Assembly (NCBI GenBank): GCA_020631735.1 | Contig: CM036201.1 | Span: 76,646,353-76,710,352, forward strand | Origin: Saccharum officinarum | Lineage: Eukaryota; Streptophyta; Magnoliopsida; Poales; Poaceae | Length of the DNA: 64,000 nt | Reading direction: 5' to 3' | Part shown: in pieces, positions 34,763-48,265 of the stretch | Layout: every line of letters begins with the position of its first letter | How positions within the stretch are numbered: the stretch's first letter is position 1 | Program-made: the position numbers and the translations under genes | Notes under the pieces: model-generated | The model's input: the letters and a program-made list of their open reading frames with translations, nothing else | Told to the model about the DNA's origin: nothing | The model's database searches: none

Positions 34763-37700
34763 TGTCACACCCGGTTTTAAGGACAAAACCAGATATACAC
34801 TATATGTGAAATAAAGAAGTCAAATCTCACATATAGCCGCAGATAAGTGTAATATCAAGAGACAATTGCTTAATAAACATAATGCAATAGTATAAGATAT
34901 AACCTTAGAGAGCAACACAGCGGAAAGATAACTCCAAACACCGGGTGTGGACTTCACTCCAGGAATAAACTGACTGGTTGATCACAAACCTAAAAATTCC
35001 AGAATCTAGCAGTCTGGTACCCTTCCTGATATGTGGGAAATAGCAAGAGTGAGTCCATGTCGAACTCAGCAAATATATCATAGGGTTCATGAGGCTCAAA
35101 AGTTGACACTGGTTTACTGCGATTAGCTTTTCGTGAGTCATCTTTTAGCAATTGAGTAGCAACAAGTTTACCACAAGCCCAAATAACCTCATGATCATGT
35201 AAACGAGAATAATGTATAGCAAGAAACAATAATCATTAGTGAGCATCAATATCATCAGTATTATCATTATCATTAGTGTTCATCATTTATTCTGTAAGGG
35301 TCCAAGGCCACTCGTGACCGTGAGCACGGCTATTATAACAGTTTTACACTCTGTAGAGGTTGTACACTTTCACTGTGAGTCATGATTTACCCTTTCGCCC
35401 GAGGTAGCTAATCTCTTGACCCACTTCTAAGGAAGATCGACAGGGTTCACTATGAAGTCTTTCAAAGGTTCGTCTAATAAGTTAGGGCCATTAGATTTCA
35501 CTCGGCAAACAGATGTAGAGCTTCCAAATGGCACAATAACACGCAGCCTATACACATAAGGACAGAGGCTACACTATACCCGATTCGTCAAGCCATTCTT
35601 ATGCCATAAAGGAATACCAATAACAAGCTAGAAAAGGTCCTTCTATATGACTAAAGCCAAAGCCATATAGCCCTCACAGTTGTACTGTAAGTCCCGGATG
35701 TTCGCTTACATATGAGTCCTTATCGAGAGAAACTAGAGCACCATAAAAACAACCCAATATGCTCTAGCCCTCTTGAGCCATGTTGCTTTAAAACATCTTT
35801 TAAATGTTTATTGCATATACCATTAGTCAAGTTACAAGACCATGGTTATTCAAAAAGAGCACTAGCATCACTACCCAATGCAATATTCCACCGGTGTCAA
35901 GGTATAAGATACAAAAGCTAGGATATCCTTAGTGGTAACAAGGTAGACACATGCACATGAATTAAGTATATTAAAGGTGAATAGGAAACAAGGATGATCC
36001 CATGCTATACTTGCCTTAACTTGCTTTTCCCCCAAAGCAATATGCTCGAAAGCATTTAGTATTCAACTTTCAATCTTCTGCTTCCAATTCTTAGCTTCTA
36101 GTCTTCAGAGAATAACTTCTTAATCACCACGTAAACCTCACCGATTGACTGAACCATATAGCACCACACAAGCATCCATATAATCATACACGAAGCAAAC
36201 AATAGATCTATATTAGAACAGTACACCAATCATACAAAAATAAGTAAAAGAGTTTGAAACACGATTCTACGCATCGCTACGAACACAAAGTCGCGAAAAG
36301 CACGCTAATCGGAGCTACGGTTGAAAAGATACAACTACCGATAGATTTACCCATAAAACTATTAGCTTCATGTATCTTAATGGTATAAAAACATATATAA
36401 GATATTTTATAGAGATTATAATTTAAGTCAAATTTAGATTCGAATTATAAAACTAAAGTAAAACAAATCATATTTTATTTACAAAACCCAGTTACTTAAT
36501 TGTTATTTAAGATATGATGAAATTCTAATATTAGTGACATGATAAACACTGTTACAAATGCGTAGATCGCATTTCTATGAATCTAACGCAACTTGAATGG
36601 CTCAAAACAGAGTAGAAACGTAGAAGATATGAAATAAACAAGATTTCCTCTATTAAAATAATAGATTAAATCTAATCATGAATTTTAAAAGTTGAAAACC
36701 TACTTAACAGTAGTATTAACATGTAGATTATGAAATTACGAACCTAACACAAGTTGAACGGATCAAATCGGAGTTAAAACAGAGAAGTTATGGCTAAAAC
36801 AAAATCAGTGGCAATTCTGTAAATAGTTGAAAGCGTAATTTATTTTTAACCGAAACAAAATACACTTTCAAATGAAGAAAACAAAATCTGTAAACATATT
36901 TTAGACTGCGGGTTTATTTTCCAAGAATACAGGGACGGCGGCGGACTTACTTGTTGCCGAGGAGAATATGGCCGGGCTAGGCAGCGCGGCGGCGATGGCG
37001 ACGGCGACGGCGAGAGAAAGAGGAGAAAAATATAATTTACTATACGAGAGATGTCCCAAACTAGGGGCTCCTCTACGGTAGTTTTGGTGTGCTTTGTCCA
37101 AGGGGTAGGTACGTATATATAGGGAGGAAAACTTTCCACCTCCATGTCAACTAGCGATATGGTGCAAATTGAAGTTGCACTATCCACCTCCACTAATAGG
37201 CATAAGTAATCATTTAAGCCCATTAGTAAATAAATGTATGAGCCTTTAAGATTTATTAAGATTATTGCACATGGGCTTTAAGCGTTGGGGAAAATGAGAA
37301 ATTTATTATTTTCGAAATTAATTATTTTCGTGGATAAAATAACTCTAGAAAAGTCCAGAATTATTATTTAAGCCGCGAAAAATACTTTGAAAGCTCCGAA
37401 AATTCGGGAAAAATTCCCAGAGACATTATGAAACATGAGGAACCCAAATAAAGTATTTGGAGCTCCTGATAAGATATTTTAGAGCATCTAAAAATTAGAT
37501 TATGCTCACATATAAGTGGAAACAAGCTACAGAAAAAGTCGGAAAAATTCCCGAGAAGTTTGTAGAGGTTGATTAACGGATGAGAAACAAGGAATTTGAT
37601 TGTAAAAAAATGATATATGTATATCGGGAAAGAAAAATTGACCTAAACACATTTTGAAAGAACAACTTGAATTCATTTTGATCTTTGGTCAAAACCAAGC

Positions 37701-37870
37701 AATACAAAAACACAAATACATCAGCATGTATGCACAATAATGTTGCTAAACCTTCTGATAGATTTTAATTTAATGAAAAATATTATTTTCCTATGTTTTC
37801 ATGAGCACAAAAATACATAATTAAATCATTTTAACTCTATTTACAAAGAAGCAAATTTTAGGGTGTTACA
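34763..37870 (-). repeat. E4 3' LTR (3.1 kb)
   Basis: On the minus strand it runs from TGTAACACCC (37870) to ACCGGGTGTGACA (34763). A TATA-like 'cctatatatacg' lies at about 37110-37122. The shared R/U5 module is at about 35300-35720. Confidence 0.9.
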
Positions 37871-38681
37871 ATTCTACCCCCCTTAGGATGAATCTTGTCC
37901 CGAGATTCGGAAGATAGTGGTAAAAGAGATAGGGATACTTCACTGTAAAATGTTCTCTTCCTTGAGTAGTTACCTCCTCTTGGTAGGGATTTTGCTTTAC
38001 TTTGCGCGTTGTTACAACCTTGATCCAAACGGCTTATTCAACTCTTAAACATTATTCCTTAGTCCTTTCTGCCGTTACTTCCAATTAACCTTCATAATTA
38101 TTCCTCTTGTTCAAAGGTGAGCTCCATTAATTACCGCCTTTGTAGTATTAGTTACATCATTCAAGTTCCACATGCCACTTCTCAAACCTAGGTGTAGTCC
38201 GAATCCTTATTAGCATAGCTCTCCTTTGCTAAGGGCATCGGCAACGACTCTTACTTTGCTTCTCCAAGTGATAGCACCTTCCATGTCATAATCAACTCAA
38301 ATCCAATGATAATGTCACTAACTCAACCCCAACCTAGTAATGATGTCCTTTATATTCTTACAATCCATGTAGGTGTCACTCTTATAAACCGTGTAAATAC
38401 TACACTTGTGTCCAATAGGATAATATCTCCAAAACCTTCAGAGCATAAACTGATATCTCCACTTCCTTGTGTCAGGTAGTTCAACTCATGTTTCCCATGC
38501 TTCCCTAATGCTCACATTTTCCTTCTTGCATAAGGACACACCCCTCACCTTGACATGGTGCTTCACTATAGATGAGACACTCTTGTCTTGATCTGGTAGA
38601 TCTAACTCATAAGTTTTACTTCTTCAATGCCTTTATAATTTTTCTGAGGTTTACGAGTATAAAGATACTTAATATCTTCTC
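37871..38681 (-). pseudogene. E4 PPT and eroded pol remnant
   Basis: The polypurine tract (37871-37887, minus) is followed upstream by sequence parallel to the intact E6 pol. Examples are 'ctaagggcatcggcaacgac' near 38235 (DALSR region) and a block near 38340-38530 matching the RNase H part, with many indels. No frame survives. Confidence 0.5.
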
Positions 38682-41600
38682 TGTAACAGAACCGTCCAAA
38701 TTATAAGAGCACAAGTATAAAAACAATCACCGAAGTGATCAAATTCTCACACTTGAGCCCATATAACTCTGGTAGTCCAATGAAATCACGAGAGATTTCA
38801 AACCAACCAACCAACATACAAGCCAAGATCGTAGTGATTCAACATAACAAGTCACATGTTACATCCATTTCACAAGTAATTCAATTTACATCGAAGTTCA
38901 ACATAGTTATTATAACTTACATTGAAAAGTAGCGGAAGCAAAGTAATTTGAAACTAACATTATTCTTATTTCAAATACATGCCAGTACCATGGTCGACTT
39001 CCAACAAAAGCATTAGAGATAAGGTAAATAAGAAGGATCATTCCCATAATCACACTCTACCACAAGGCAGGAGTCAACCAACTCTTGCAGCCGCCATGAT
39101 ACATCACAACCTACAACAAATGGGGATAAAACCCTGAGTACGAGAAAGTACTCAGCTAGACTTACCCGTCAGAAACCAGAAATAAGGTGACACCAAGGAT
39201 CATGCAAGGCTGATATAAGGTGGGCTAGCTTGACAACAATTTGCATAAAAGCTTAATATGGATAAGTAATCATTAATGCTTAAGCATCAAGTTAATTATC
39301 ATTAACCTGTCATCTATATTTGAACCTGTACTAGAGCACTCACTTTATTAGGAGCAAACAATATTAACCATAGCAGGTATAAATTGAGGCAACCTTTCCA
39401 TCATGCTCTAATTAACCATCCGTTCAATTTAATGGAATCTACGTTGCCGCTGCTCAAGTCAAGTGCTCACTAACCGGGAGCGACAGCGATTCGAATCGAA
39501 TTCCTATCCAGCTGGAGGGGTATTTCTAACACTCACCGTGTAGACCCCTGCCAAGGTCGCACAGGCCACCTTTTCATATGATTCAGGAATCGCGGGTCTG
39601 AATGATGTCGTGACCCCAAGGGCGACACTCTGCTAGGTGATAGGGACTCTAACCCCCCCTTGGTCTCACGCCAATGTCCCCAAGCACATCCTTTCTCTCC
39701 TCCAAGAAGCAACCTACCATTCGATTCCCGGCATGAATCACATTACTCGGCTTCGCGGTCAGAATGGCTTATCCGGCCAACTAAGTGTTAGACTGCGTTC
39801 AACATGACTCAAGGACGTACAGCGAATCGGTCCTTAAACGACTCAGACGGGGATAGATTCACACCCAAGACCTCCATGCCTTGTTGCTTCACTATCGTCA
39901 TCCCGCCCGGTCTCATTTCATTTTATTAACACATGGTTCCATTCCACTATAGCAAATATAGCCAACCGTGCCATATATGAATATCCCTATATCTCGTAGG
40001 TGACAGGAAATCACCTGACTTCTACCGCTTAAAGCAGGGCTAAGCATCTACTCGATCCTAGTCTATGTAGGATTCAAGGATTCATATATCTGGACAAGGA
40101 ATGATATAATGCAGCAAGAGTTTCCAACCAACTCCTATCACTTAATACAACAATACTTATAACATATATAGAATTAATTGCTTTAAAGATAGGAGGCTTA
40201 TAATGCTCCGGGGTTTGCCTGGGATCCGACTCAAGTTAGAGTTGGTCAGATGAAACTCGCTGAGTACTTCCATCTTCCGGATAGTTCCACCAAACACCGT
40301 CTTCGGGTTTGGCTCCAACACCACATCTTTCACGCGTTTTAGCTAGCGTACCTAAATGAAATGCAAGATGCAAGTGCATGAATACAAGGAATGCAATAGA
40401 TGATGCATCGCACGTTAATCAAGGCAAATATAAGGTTATAGTAAAGACACGTAAGCACATCACATTACTTAAGTAACCTTACACAAACAAACATGCTAAA
40501 ATAGCAAAGAAAGCAATACCAAGCATGACATAAGATTTACAAAGTCTCAGGTGTACTAGCTTAATCACCAAAGACATGAATCACACTTAGCAATACGCAA
40601 GCAAAGTAACCAAGCAATCATGTATTTTCAACAATTCTGGACATACATACAGTAGCTGAGTAAATCAATCATATCTAAAGTTCTACAAATCCAAATGACT
40701 TGCAAGAAGACATCCTAGAAAGCTTATGAAATTGTCCACATTTCATTTATAAACATCTAAACCTGATTCTAACATTTACCAGGTCGAAATACAGAAGGTA
40801 CAGAATCTGTCCTGGAAGGACAGAGAGCAACATAGATCTGAACCCAACTTAGAACAGCTGTAGTTTCTAAACCATATGGCCAAATGCCACCAAAATTTAA
40901 TAGCAGCTAGATCATGAAATTCAAAACAACTTTGTTATAGCACACAAGACATGAAAACATCATTTGCATAGGGTAATTAACAATATTCTCAAATCTGTTC
41001 AGAAACCTCATTTGCAAGAAATAATTATTAACTTATGTTGCAAACATATAATTGGACAAAACCAACTTTACCAAAATTTCACACATGACTAATGAACATC
41101 AGAAAACTTATTTTACATTTCTAAATAAATTCTTTTAATGCCTTTTCTTAATTTAATTAAATCATTAGGTGGAATTATGAACACATATCAAAATTGCACA
41201 ATAAATTCTAACAAAAATTACAGTGACCTACATATGATCTCAATAGTCTACTATCCAAATTTCAAGCCATTTGGACATGTATATCAACCCATATGAAAAA
41301 TACAAATGGATATTTCAATAATTCATGTGAGAGCAAGATACACTAATAACTCACTCATATAGCAACTAAAATTCATGAAATTATTACCACACATCCAACA
41401 TCACATGAGTAGCATGCCACAAAAATTTCACTTCATTTGGAGCCCTACATTTGCAGTTATGAAAATGACAAATACAACTAGCATTGAAAACCTAATCTGA
41501 AAAATCTATTTTTACAGCAAAAACATTAAACTAAAACATGTCATATTATAGATCCACTGCATAGATAATTTCACAAGGATTACAAAATGTCCTCATTTGC

Positions 41601-43560
41601 TATTTTACGAATTTCCTATGATTTACTATGAATTTCCAAAAATCAGTAAAAACTCCCACAACTAGGTCCTTTAGGTACTATTCATATAAGTCTATGACAT
41701 TGCAGTTAGGCCCCTGCTTTGAGTCAAATTCTTGCATGCAGTCCTTGGTCGCGAATTTGAATGGAGGAGGCGGCTGAGCTCGCGGTTAGGCCGGAAAGAG
41801 GGCTCGCTGGCGGCGTTGGAGTGGTGTGGAAGCATCTCCATCATCGGGCGCATCCACCGGTGCCCGTGGCTTGGCCCGAGATGACCCGAGGTGGCTCGGC
41901 CACGTGCGCCGATGGCCAAGCCCGCGGCATCTCCAGCGGCGGGGCGCTCCGGCGATGCTTGGTTCGGGCGAGCGTGTGCACGAGGTGGAGCGCGACAAGG
42001 CGAAGGCGGTGGTGTATGTGGCCGTGGCTGTGGTGAGGTGCCGAGACGGGAACGGCAGCGGCGGCCGGAGCTCCAGCTCGACCATGGCGGCGGCCATGGC
42101 GAGCACGTGCTCTGGCGCGACAACGACCAAGTAAGGGCGCTACGTGAGCGGTGCAAGGTGGGGAGCAGCTAGTGCAGCCGGAATTGGAAGAGGAGGAGGG
42201 AGCGACGACGGCTGCGAGCGACGCAGCAGCTCGGCTGCTTGGCCATGTCGAACTGGAGGCAGGGCGAGAGAGAGAACAGCGGGAGAGCGAGTGAACAAGA
42301 GAGACCGAGGGAGAGCAGTGCCACACGCCGTTTCTATTCCCACTGGAGCGCATGCAAGGGCAAGGTGGCGAACGGCGGGCATGGGAGACCACGCGGCAGC
42401 AAAGCGTTGTACGAGTCGGCCATGATCCTCCCTGTGGACTCCGATTCAAAGAAACTGATGAGCTGCTAATACTACCTCAAATGTACCACTGAAACTTGAT
42501 TTTTGTCCCCCTCCATCTCCTAATCCGGTTGTCCATTGATCTTGGTGCAAGAGACAAAATTGTAGAGCTTTGCACGGTGAACAATATTGGTTTAATAATC
42601 AAGAGCTAAATCTGCCCAGATTAGAAGATATCGAGCTCCAAAGGAGGGTACCTCAAAACTGAATCCTGTAGTTTAGTTGCAAGCCGACTGAAACTCCATT
42701 TTCGTCCCCGTCCATCTCCTAATACGATTCGAGTTAGCAAAAACTCCAGTAATGAAAAGTGTAGAGCTACAGGAGGACAACAACATTGCTTAAAGGCTCA
42801 TGGTAAATTTTCAAATGGTTCGCGAGATATAAATCCCCGAAGTGGGATACCTCGAAACTGAAAATTCAGTTTCAGTGCATTGGGACTTAGCCAAATTTTC
42901 AGCTCCAGGGACAGCACTGTATTCACTTTTGGAGGCCTTGTTAAACTAAGTTAGAGACTAAACTAGCTCTCGACTATTAAACAAAGTTTGTTGTACATAA
43001 GATGAACTACAACTTTTATTTAAGTTTCACTGCCACGTAAACACTCTAAGCCATAGTTCACCCCAAGTCAAAGTAGCATCCTGATAAATCTTAATTTATC
43101 CTTTTTGATCTATGGAAGCATTTTCTTGACATTCGCTCAACATGAACCCTTTATGACTTTTGTTGTAGAGTTCATCTAGAGTCATTTGGTCAAGGTTGCA
43201 AGGTTTGGTTGTTGACCTATGTTTTCATTCACTTAATAGTGCAATTCAAGCACTTATCAAAACCATTCCAACAAGGATATAACTTATCATTTCATGTGAC
43301 TTTTTGATTCCAAACTTCATGAAACTTTTCCAGGGATCAATATAGATAGGTACTAAGGTGAGACACATGAAGATATTGCCATAACACCACCCAAGCATAT
43401 AATTTGAAAAGGGGCCTATATGTAAAGCAATGATGCAACATCCAACTTTAGGTTAGGCTCCTCTCCATAGGTTGACCTTGATATTGCCATCTCCACTTAA
43501 TCTATCATGTTTGAGCTCAAACCCACTGCTTAATGAGTGACAAACACCTGCGGTGTTACA
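38682..43560 (-). mobile_element. E5: 4.9-kb solo LTR inside E4
   Basis: The ends on the plus strand are TGTAACAGAACC and GCGGTGTTACA, with a perfect TSD TTCTC (38677-38681 and 43561-43565). A block at about 39120-39165 ('aaccctgagtac ... gtactcagc') resembles the end of the transcribed LTR part in other large grass gypsy LTRs and gives minus orientation. A GC-rich island lies at 41690-42450, flanked by AT-rich DNA; frames up to 202 codons within it are low-complexity and not convincing. It has no PBS, PPT or internal genes, hence a solo LTR, and it is larger than any other LTR in the window. Confidence 0.8.
41690..42450. other. GC-rich island inside E5
   Basis: Overlapping open frames on both strands (Arg/Ala/Pro-rich on minus, Gly/Arg/Ala-rich on plus) reflect base composition. 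By position it may be the promoter-leader part of the LTR, as the GC-rich blocks in the E2 LTRs are. Confidence 0.5.
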
Positions 43561-43565
43561 TTCTC

Positions 43566-45212
43566 TAGTAGCAATATCTTGAGAGTCTTGGATAAACCTT
43601 CCTTCAACTTCTAACTAAATGTCATTATTTTTAAAAGAAACTCTGAGTCACTCTTACATCCCTAGGTGAATTCCCCATCACCAACTTTCTTGAGCTCTTC
43701 TTTACCACTAGAGATAACTATCCAAATAGAGGACTTCCTTCCCTCATAGCTCACTTGCGAAACTAGTCATAATGTTGACATCCTCTGAACCTTCGTGGAA
43801 TCAATTATAGATGTCCAGTATCGATGCCAACTTATCTTGAGTAAGACTGGACTCCCAATTGATGATAGATCAGAGCAAAGACCAAGACCCGTCTTGACGA
43901 TTACCCGAGCTCCTTATAGACGATCCAACTAGTCATCAATCCTGATAAAAAGATGTCTGCACTCGATAGTGACTTCTCCACCGTGGGGATAACCGATTCT
44001 TCCAAGTGAAGCGCTGGAATGTTTGAACAACTTGCAACTTCTTTAACTCGGCTACCCCCCTTAAGATGAGATGAACTAGGGGACTCAAAAGGGTAGCTTG
44101 CACCTCCTTATAGATGATTTAACTAGCATAAAGGCGTGCTGACATCCCAATAAAACTCATAAGCAAGGTTATAAACAAGTAATCTAAAATTTCCTCATGA
44201 GATGAAGAACAACAGCTTAGTAAAACAGCTCTAACTCCGATTCTGTTAATCCGATGCAGTTATGGCCTATACCGTTTGAAATCTTATCAAATTCTCTACA
44301 ACTTTGTTATTGATCACCTCCCCAGATTCCGATTTTAAAATATGGTTTCAGAGTGAGACATGAAATCTGTCCAGAAAGTCTGGCAGCGCAGATGCGGCAT
44401 CTTGCAACAGTTATATCTTGAGTTCCAAAATTTATATGATGACATGCCTTACATGGTTGAAAAGCTTATGAAATCCTCAGCAACTTTTGTATAGAACACT
44501 TTCCCATATTCTGTAGTTAAGGTAGTCGAACACAGTGCCCAACAGAAACTGTTCCAGGGTTCAGGCAGCGCAGTTGCATCAACTTGTGATTTTCATAACT
44601 CCCAAACCATAATAGCTATCAGGGTGATTCTAGCGGCAAATGAAATACAAAGAAGCATAGTTGTTCTTACAAAATTATCATGATCTTTGAACTTCTAGAC
44701 TTGGAGATATCTCATGATGTACACAGACCATTGTGAAAAACTGTAAACTGCAGAGATGAGAAAAACCACCCCTACTATCTATTCATTAATCCTTATGTCT
44801 TAAGCCTATATCTAAATGAAATTGTGGGATCCACAAATTCATTGCAATCATTACAAAGATCCAAAACAAACATGGGCATAATGACAATCCAACAAGGCAA
44901 TATAGGAGCACAACTCAACATTGACTCAACTTGCAATGCTATCGTTATCTTCATATTAAAGGCAAAGATCCTAATGTTTGTCTTTCAATATCGCAAGAAG
45001 GTGGCAAGATGAGATTCTAAAAGAATATCAAATCAAGGAATAGGATGATCACAAGACTTTGTAAAATAAGCAACAAGGTGGAGATGAATAACAAGGTAAG
45101 GATATAGTATAGAAGAAAATACCAAGGTTTTATAGAACAAGGATTGTTATAATAGTTTCAAAACCTTAACACGACCAATTTCTAACTAGGCTTGTGTCCT
45201 ACAGTCAGCATT
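43566..45212 (-). other. E4 eroded pol and leader
   Basis: 43566-44165 carries scrambled protease- and RT-like phrases, for example 'ctaccccccttaagatgag', parallel to 63563-63582 of E6. 44165-45212 is an AT-rich leader similar to the E2 leader. No usable frame remains. Confidence 0.5.
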
Positions 45213-45224
45213 GCTCTGATACCA
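45213..45224 (-). promoter_or_regulatory. E4 primer-binding site
   Basis: On the minus strand TGGTATCAGAGC follows the LTR end (45228) by 3 bases and matches initiator methionine tRNA. Confidence 0.88.
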
Positions 45225-46469
45225 CTCTGTCACACCCGGTTTTAGGGACAAACCCAGATATACACTATATGTGAAATAAAGAAGTCAAATCTCACATATA
45301 GCCGTAGATAAGTGTAATATCAAGAGACATTTGCTTAATAAACATAATGCAATAGTATAAGATATAACCTTAGAGAGCAACTCATCGGAAAGATAACTCC
45401 AAACACCGGGTGTAGACTTCACTCTAGGAACAAACTAACTGGTTGATCACAAACCTAAAAATTCTAGAATCTAGCAGTCTGGTACCCTTCCTGATATGTG
45501 GGAAATAGCAAGAGTGAGTCCATGTCGAACTCAGCAAATATATCATAGGGTTCATGAGGCTCAAAAGTTGACACTGGTTTACTGCGATTAGCTTTTAGTG
45601 AGTCATCTTTTAGCAATTGAGTAGCAACAAGTTTACCACAAGCCCAAATAACCTCATGATCATGTAAACGAGAATAATGTATAGCAAGAAACAATAATCA
45701 TTAGTGAGCATCAATATCATCAGTATTATCATTATCATTAGTGTTCATCATTTATTCTGTAAGGGTCCAAGGCCACTCGTGACCGTGAGCACGACTGTTA
45801 TAATAGTTTTACACTCTGCAGAGGTTGTACACTTTCACTGTGAGTCGTGATTTACCCTTTCACCCGAGGTAGCTAATCTCTTGACCCACTTCCAAGGAAG
45901 GTCGGCAGGGTTCACTATGAAGTCTTTCAAAGGTTCGTCTAATAAGTTAGGGCCATTAGATTTCACTCGGCAAACAGATGTAGAGCTTCCAAATGGCACA
46001 ATAACACGCAGCCTATACACATAAGGATAGAGGACGCACTATACCCGATTCGTCAAGCCATTCTTATGCCATAAAGGAATACCACTAACAAGCTAGAAAA
46101 GGTCCTTCTATATGACTAAAGCCAAAGCCATATGGCCCTCACAGTTGTACTGTAAGTCCCGGATGTTCGCTTACAGATGAGTCCTTATCGAGAGAAACTA
46201 GAGCACCATAAAAACAAACCAATATGCTCTAGCCCTCTTGAGCCATATTGCTTTAAAACATCTTTTAAATGTTTATTGCATATACCATTAGTCAAGTTAC
46301 AAGACCATGGTTATTCAAAAAGAGCACTAGCATCACTACCCAATGCAATATTCCACCGGTGTCAAGGTACAAGATACAAAAGCTAGGATATCCTTAGTGG
46401 TAACAAGGTAGACACATGCACATGAATTAAGTATATTAAAGGTGAATAGGAAACAAGGATGATCCCATG

Positions 46470-47081
46470 TGATACATCCGGCTCAGGTGGGGTTGGCTGA
46501 GGCCCAATAAATTAAGGTTGCCCAGACCCCAACAGTTCTTATGCACACCCACTCGAGGAAAGACCCAATGTCCCTAAAAGACTAGTCCGATAGGGGAAGG
46601 GTGGCTCTCTCTTTTAAGGTGGCTTTCTCCTCCCAAGCTAAGCAAGGTGGGATTATTCAGAGGCTCACACGGTCGTCGCCCGACTACAACTAGGCCACTT
46701 GGCCCTTTTTTGTTGCGTCTTTGCCAGCGGGTAATAGTGGAGGATGTCCTCATCATTCCCACCCTCTTAAACAAGGGCCCAGCTCTGATACCAAATGATA
46801 CATCCGGCCCAGGTGGGGTTGGTCGAGGCCCAATAAATTAAGGTTACCCGGACCCCAACAGTTCTTATACACACCCACTCGGGGAAAGGCCCAATGTCCC
46901 TAAAAGACTAGCCGATAGGGGAAGGGTGGCTCTCTCTTTTAAGGTGGCTTTCTCCTCCCAAGCTAAGCAAGGTGGGATTATTTAGAGGCTCACACGATCG
47001 CCGCCCGACTACAACTAGGCTACTTGGCCCTTTTTTTGTTGCGTCTTTGCCAGCGGGTAATAGTGGAGGATGTCCTCATCA
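46470..47081 (-). mobile_element. TRIM1: miniature LTR retrotransposon with a 40-bp core
   Basis: Two 286-bp LTRs (46470-46755 and 46796-47081) surround only 40 bp. The TSD CCATG is perfect (46465-46469 and 47082-47086), and the empty site is visible in the sister LTR at about 36000. On the minus strand the core reads 2 bases, PBS TGGTATCAGAGC (46793-46782), about 13 bases, and the purine tract aagagggtgggaa (46768-46756). LTR ends are TGATGAGGACATCC and CCGGATGTATCA. There is no coding capacity. Such TRIM/SMART elements are mobilised by proteins of other LTR elements. The two LTRs are very similar, so insertion was fairly recent. Confidence 0.93.
46756..46795 (-). promoter_or_regulatory. TRIM1 internal core: PBS plus PPT only
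   Basis: This is all that separates the LTRs: the priming site for each DNA strand and little else. Confidence 0.9.
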
Positions 47082-48265
47082 CCATGCTATACTTGCCTTA
47101 ACTTGCTTTTCCCCCAAAGCAATACGCTCAAAAGCATTTAGTATTCAACTTTCAATCTTCTGCTTCCAATTCTCAGCTTCTAGTCTTCAGAGAATAACTT
47201 CTTAATCACCACGTAAACCTCACCGATTGACTGAACCATATAGCACCACACAAGCATCCATATAATCATACACGAAGCAAACAATAAATCTATATTAGAA
47301 CAGTACACCAATCATACAAAAATAAGTAAAAGAGTTTGAAACACGATTCTACGCATCGCTACGAACACAAAGTCGCGAAAAGCACGCTAATCGGAGCTAC
47401 GGTTGAAAAGATACAACTACTGATAGATTTACCCATAAAACTATTAGCTTCATGTATCTTAATGGTATAAAAACATATATAAGATATTTTATAGAGATTA
47501 TAATTTAAGTCAAATTTAGATTCGAATTATAAAACTAAAGTAAAACAAATCATATTTTATTTACAAAAACCAGTTGCATAATTGTTATTTAAGATATGAT
47601 GAAATTCCAATATTAGTGACATGATAAACACTGTTACAAATGCGTAGATCGCGTTGCTATGAATCTAACGCAACTTGAATGGCTCAAAACGGAGTGGAAA
47701 TGTAGAAGATATGAAATAAACAAGATTTCCTCTATTAAAATAATAGATTAAATCTAATCATGAATTTTAAAAGTTGAAAACCTACTTAACAGTAGTATTA
47801 ACATGTAGATTATGAAATTACGAACCTAACGCAAGTTGAACGGATCAAATCGGAGTTAAAACGGAGAAGTTATGGCTAAAACAAAATCAGTGGCAATTCT
47901 GTAAATAGTTGAAAACGTAATTTATTCTTAACCGAAACAAAATACACTTTCAAATGAAGAAAACAAAATCTGTAAACATATTTTAGACTGTGGGTTTATT
48001 TTCCAAGAATACAGGGACAGCGGCGGACTTACTTGTTGCCGAGGAGAATATGGCCGGGCTAGGTAGCGCGACGACGACGGCGACGGCGACAGTGAGAGAA
48101 AGAGGAGAAAAATATAATTTACTACACGAGAGATTTCCCAAACTAGGGGCTCCTCTATGGTAGTTTTGGTGTGCTTTGCCCAAGGGGTAGGTTCGTATAT
48201 ATAGGGAGGAAAACTCTCCACCTCCATGTCAACTAGCGATATGGTGCTAATTGACGTTGCACCGT

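Larger units (their letters stand above)
45228..48265 (-). repeat. E4 5' LTR, truncated and carrying TRIM1
   Basis: It matches the 3' LTR up to 'gttgcac' at 48262. The remaining outer piece (about 690 bp, equivalent to about 37180-37870) is missing and TRIM2 follows instead. Confidence 0.85.

Noticed and set aside
41841..42449. 202-codon minus-strand frame and its plus-strand partners
   Set aside because: They are low-complexity frames caused by GC-rich composition inside solo LTR E5; no domain and overlapping on both strands.
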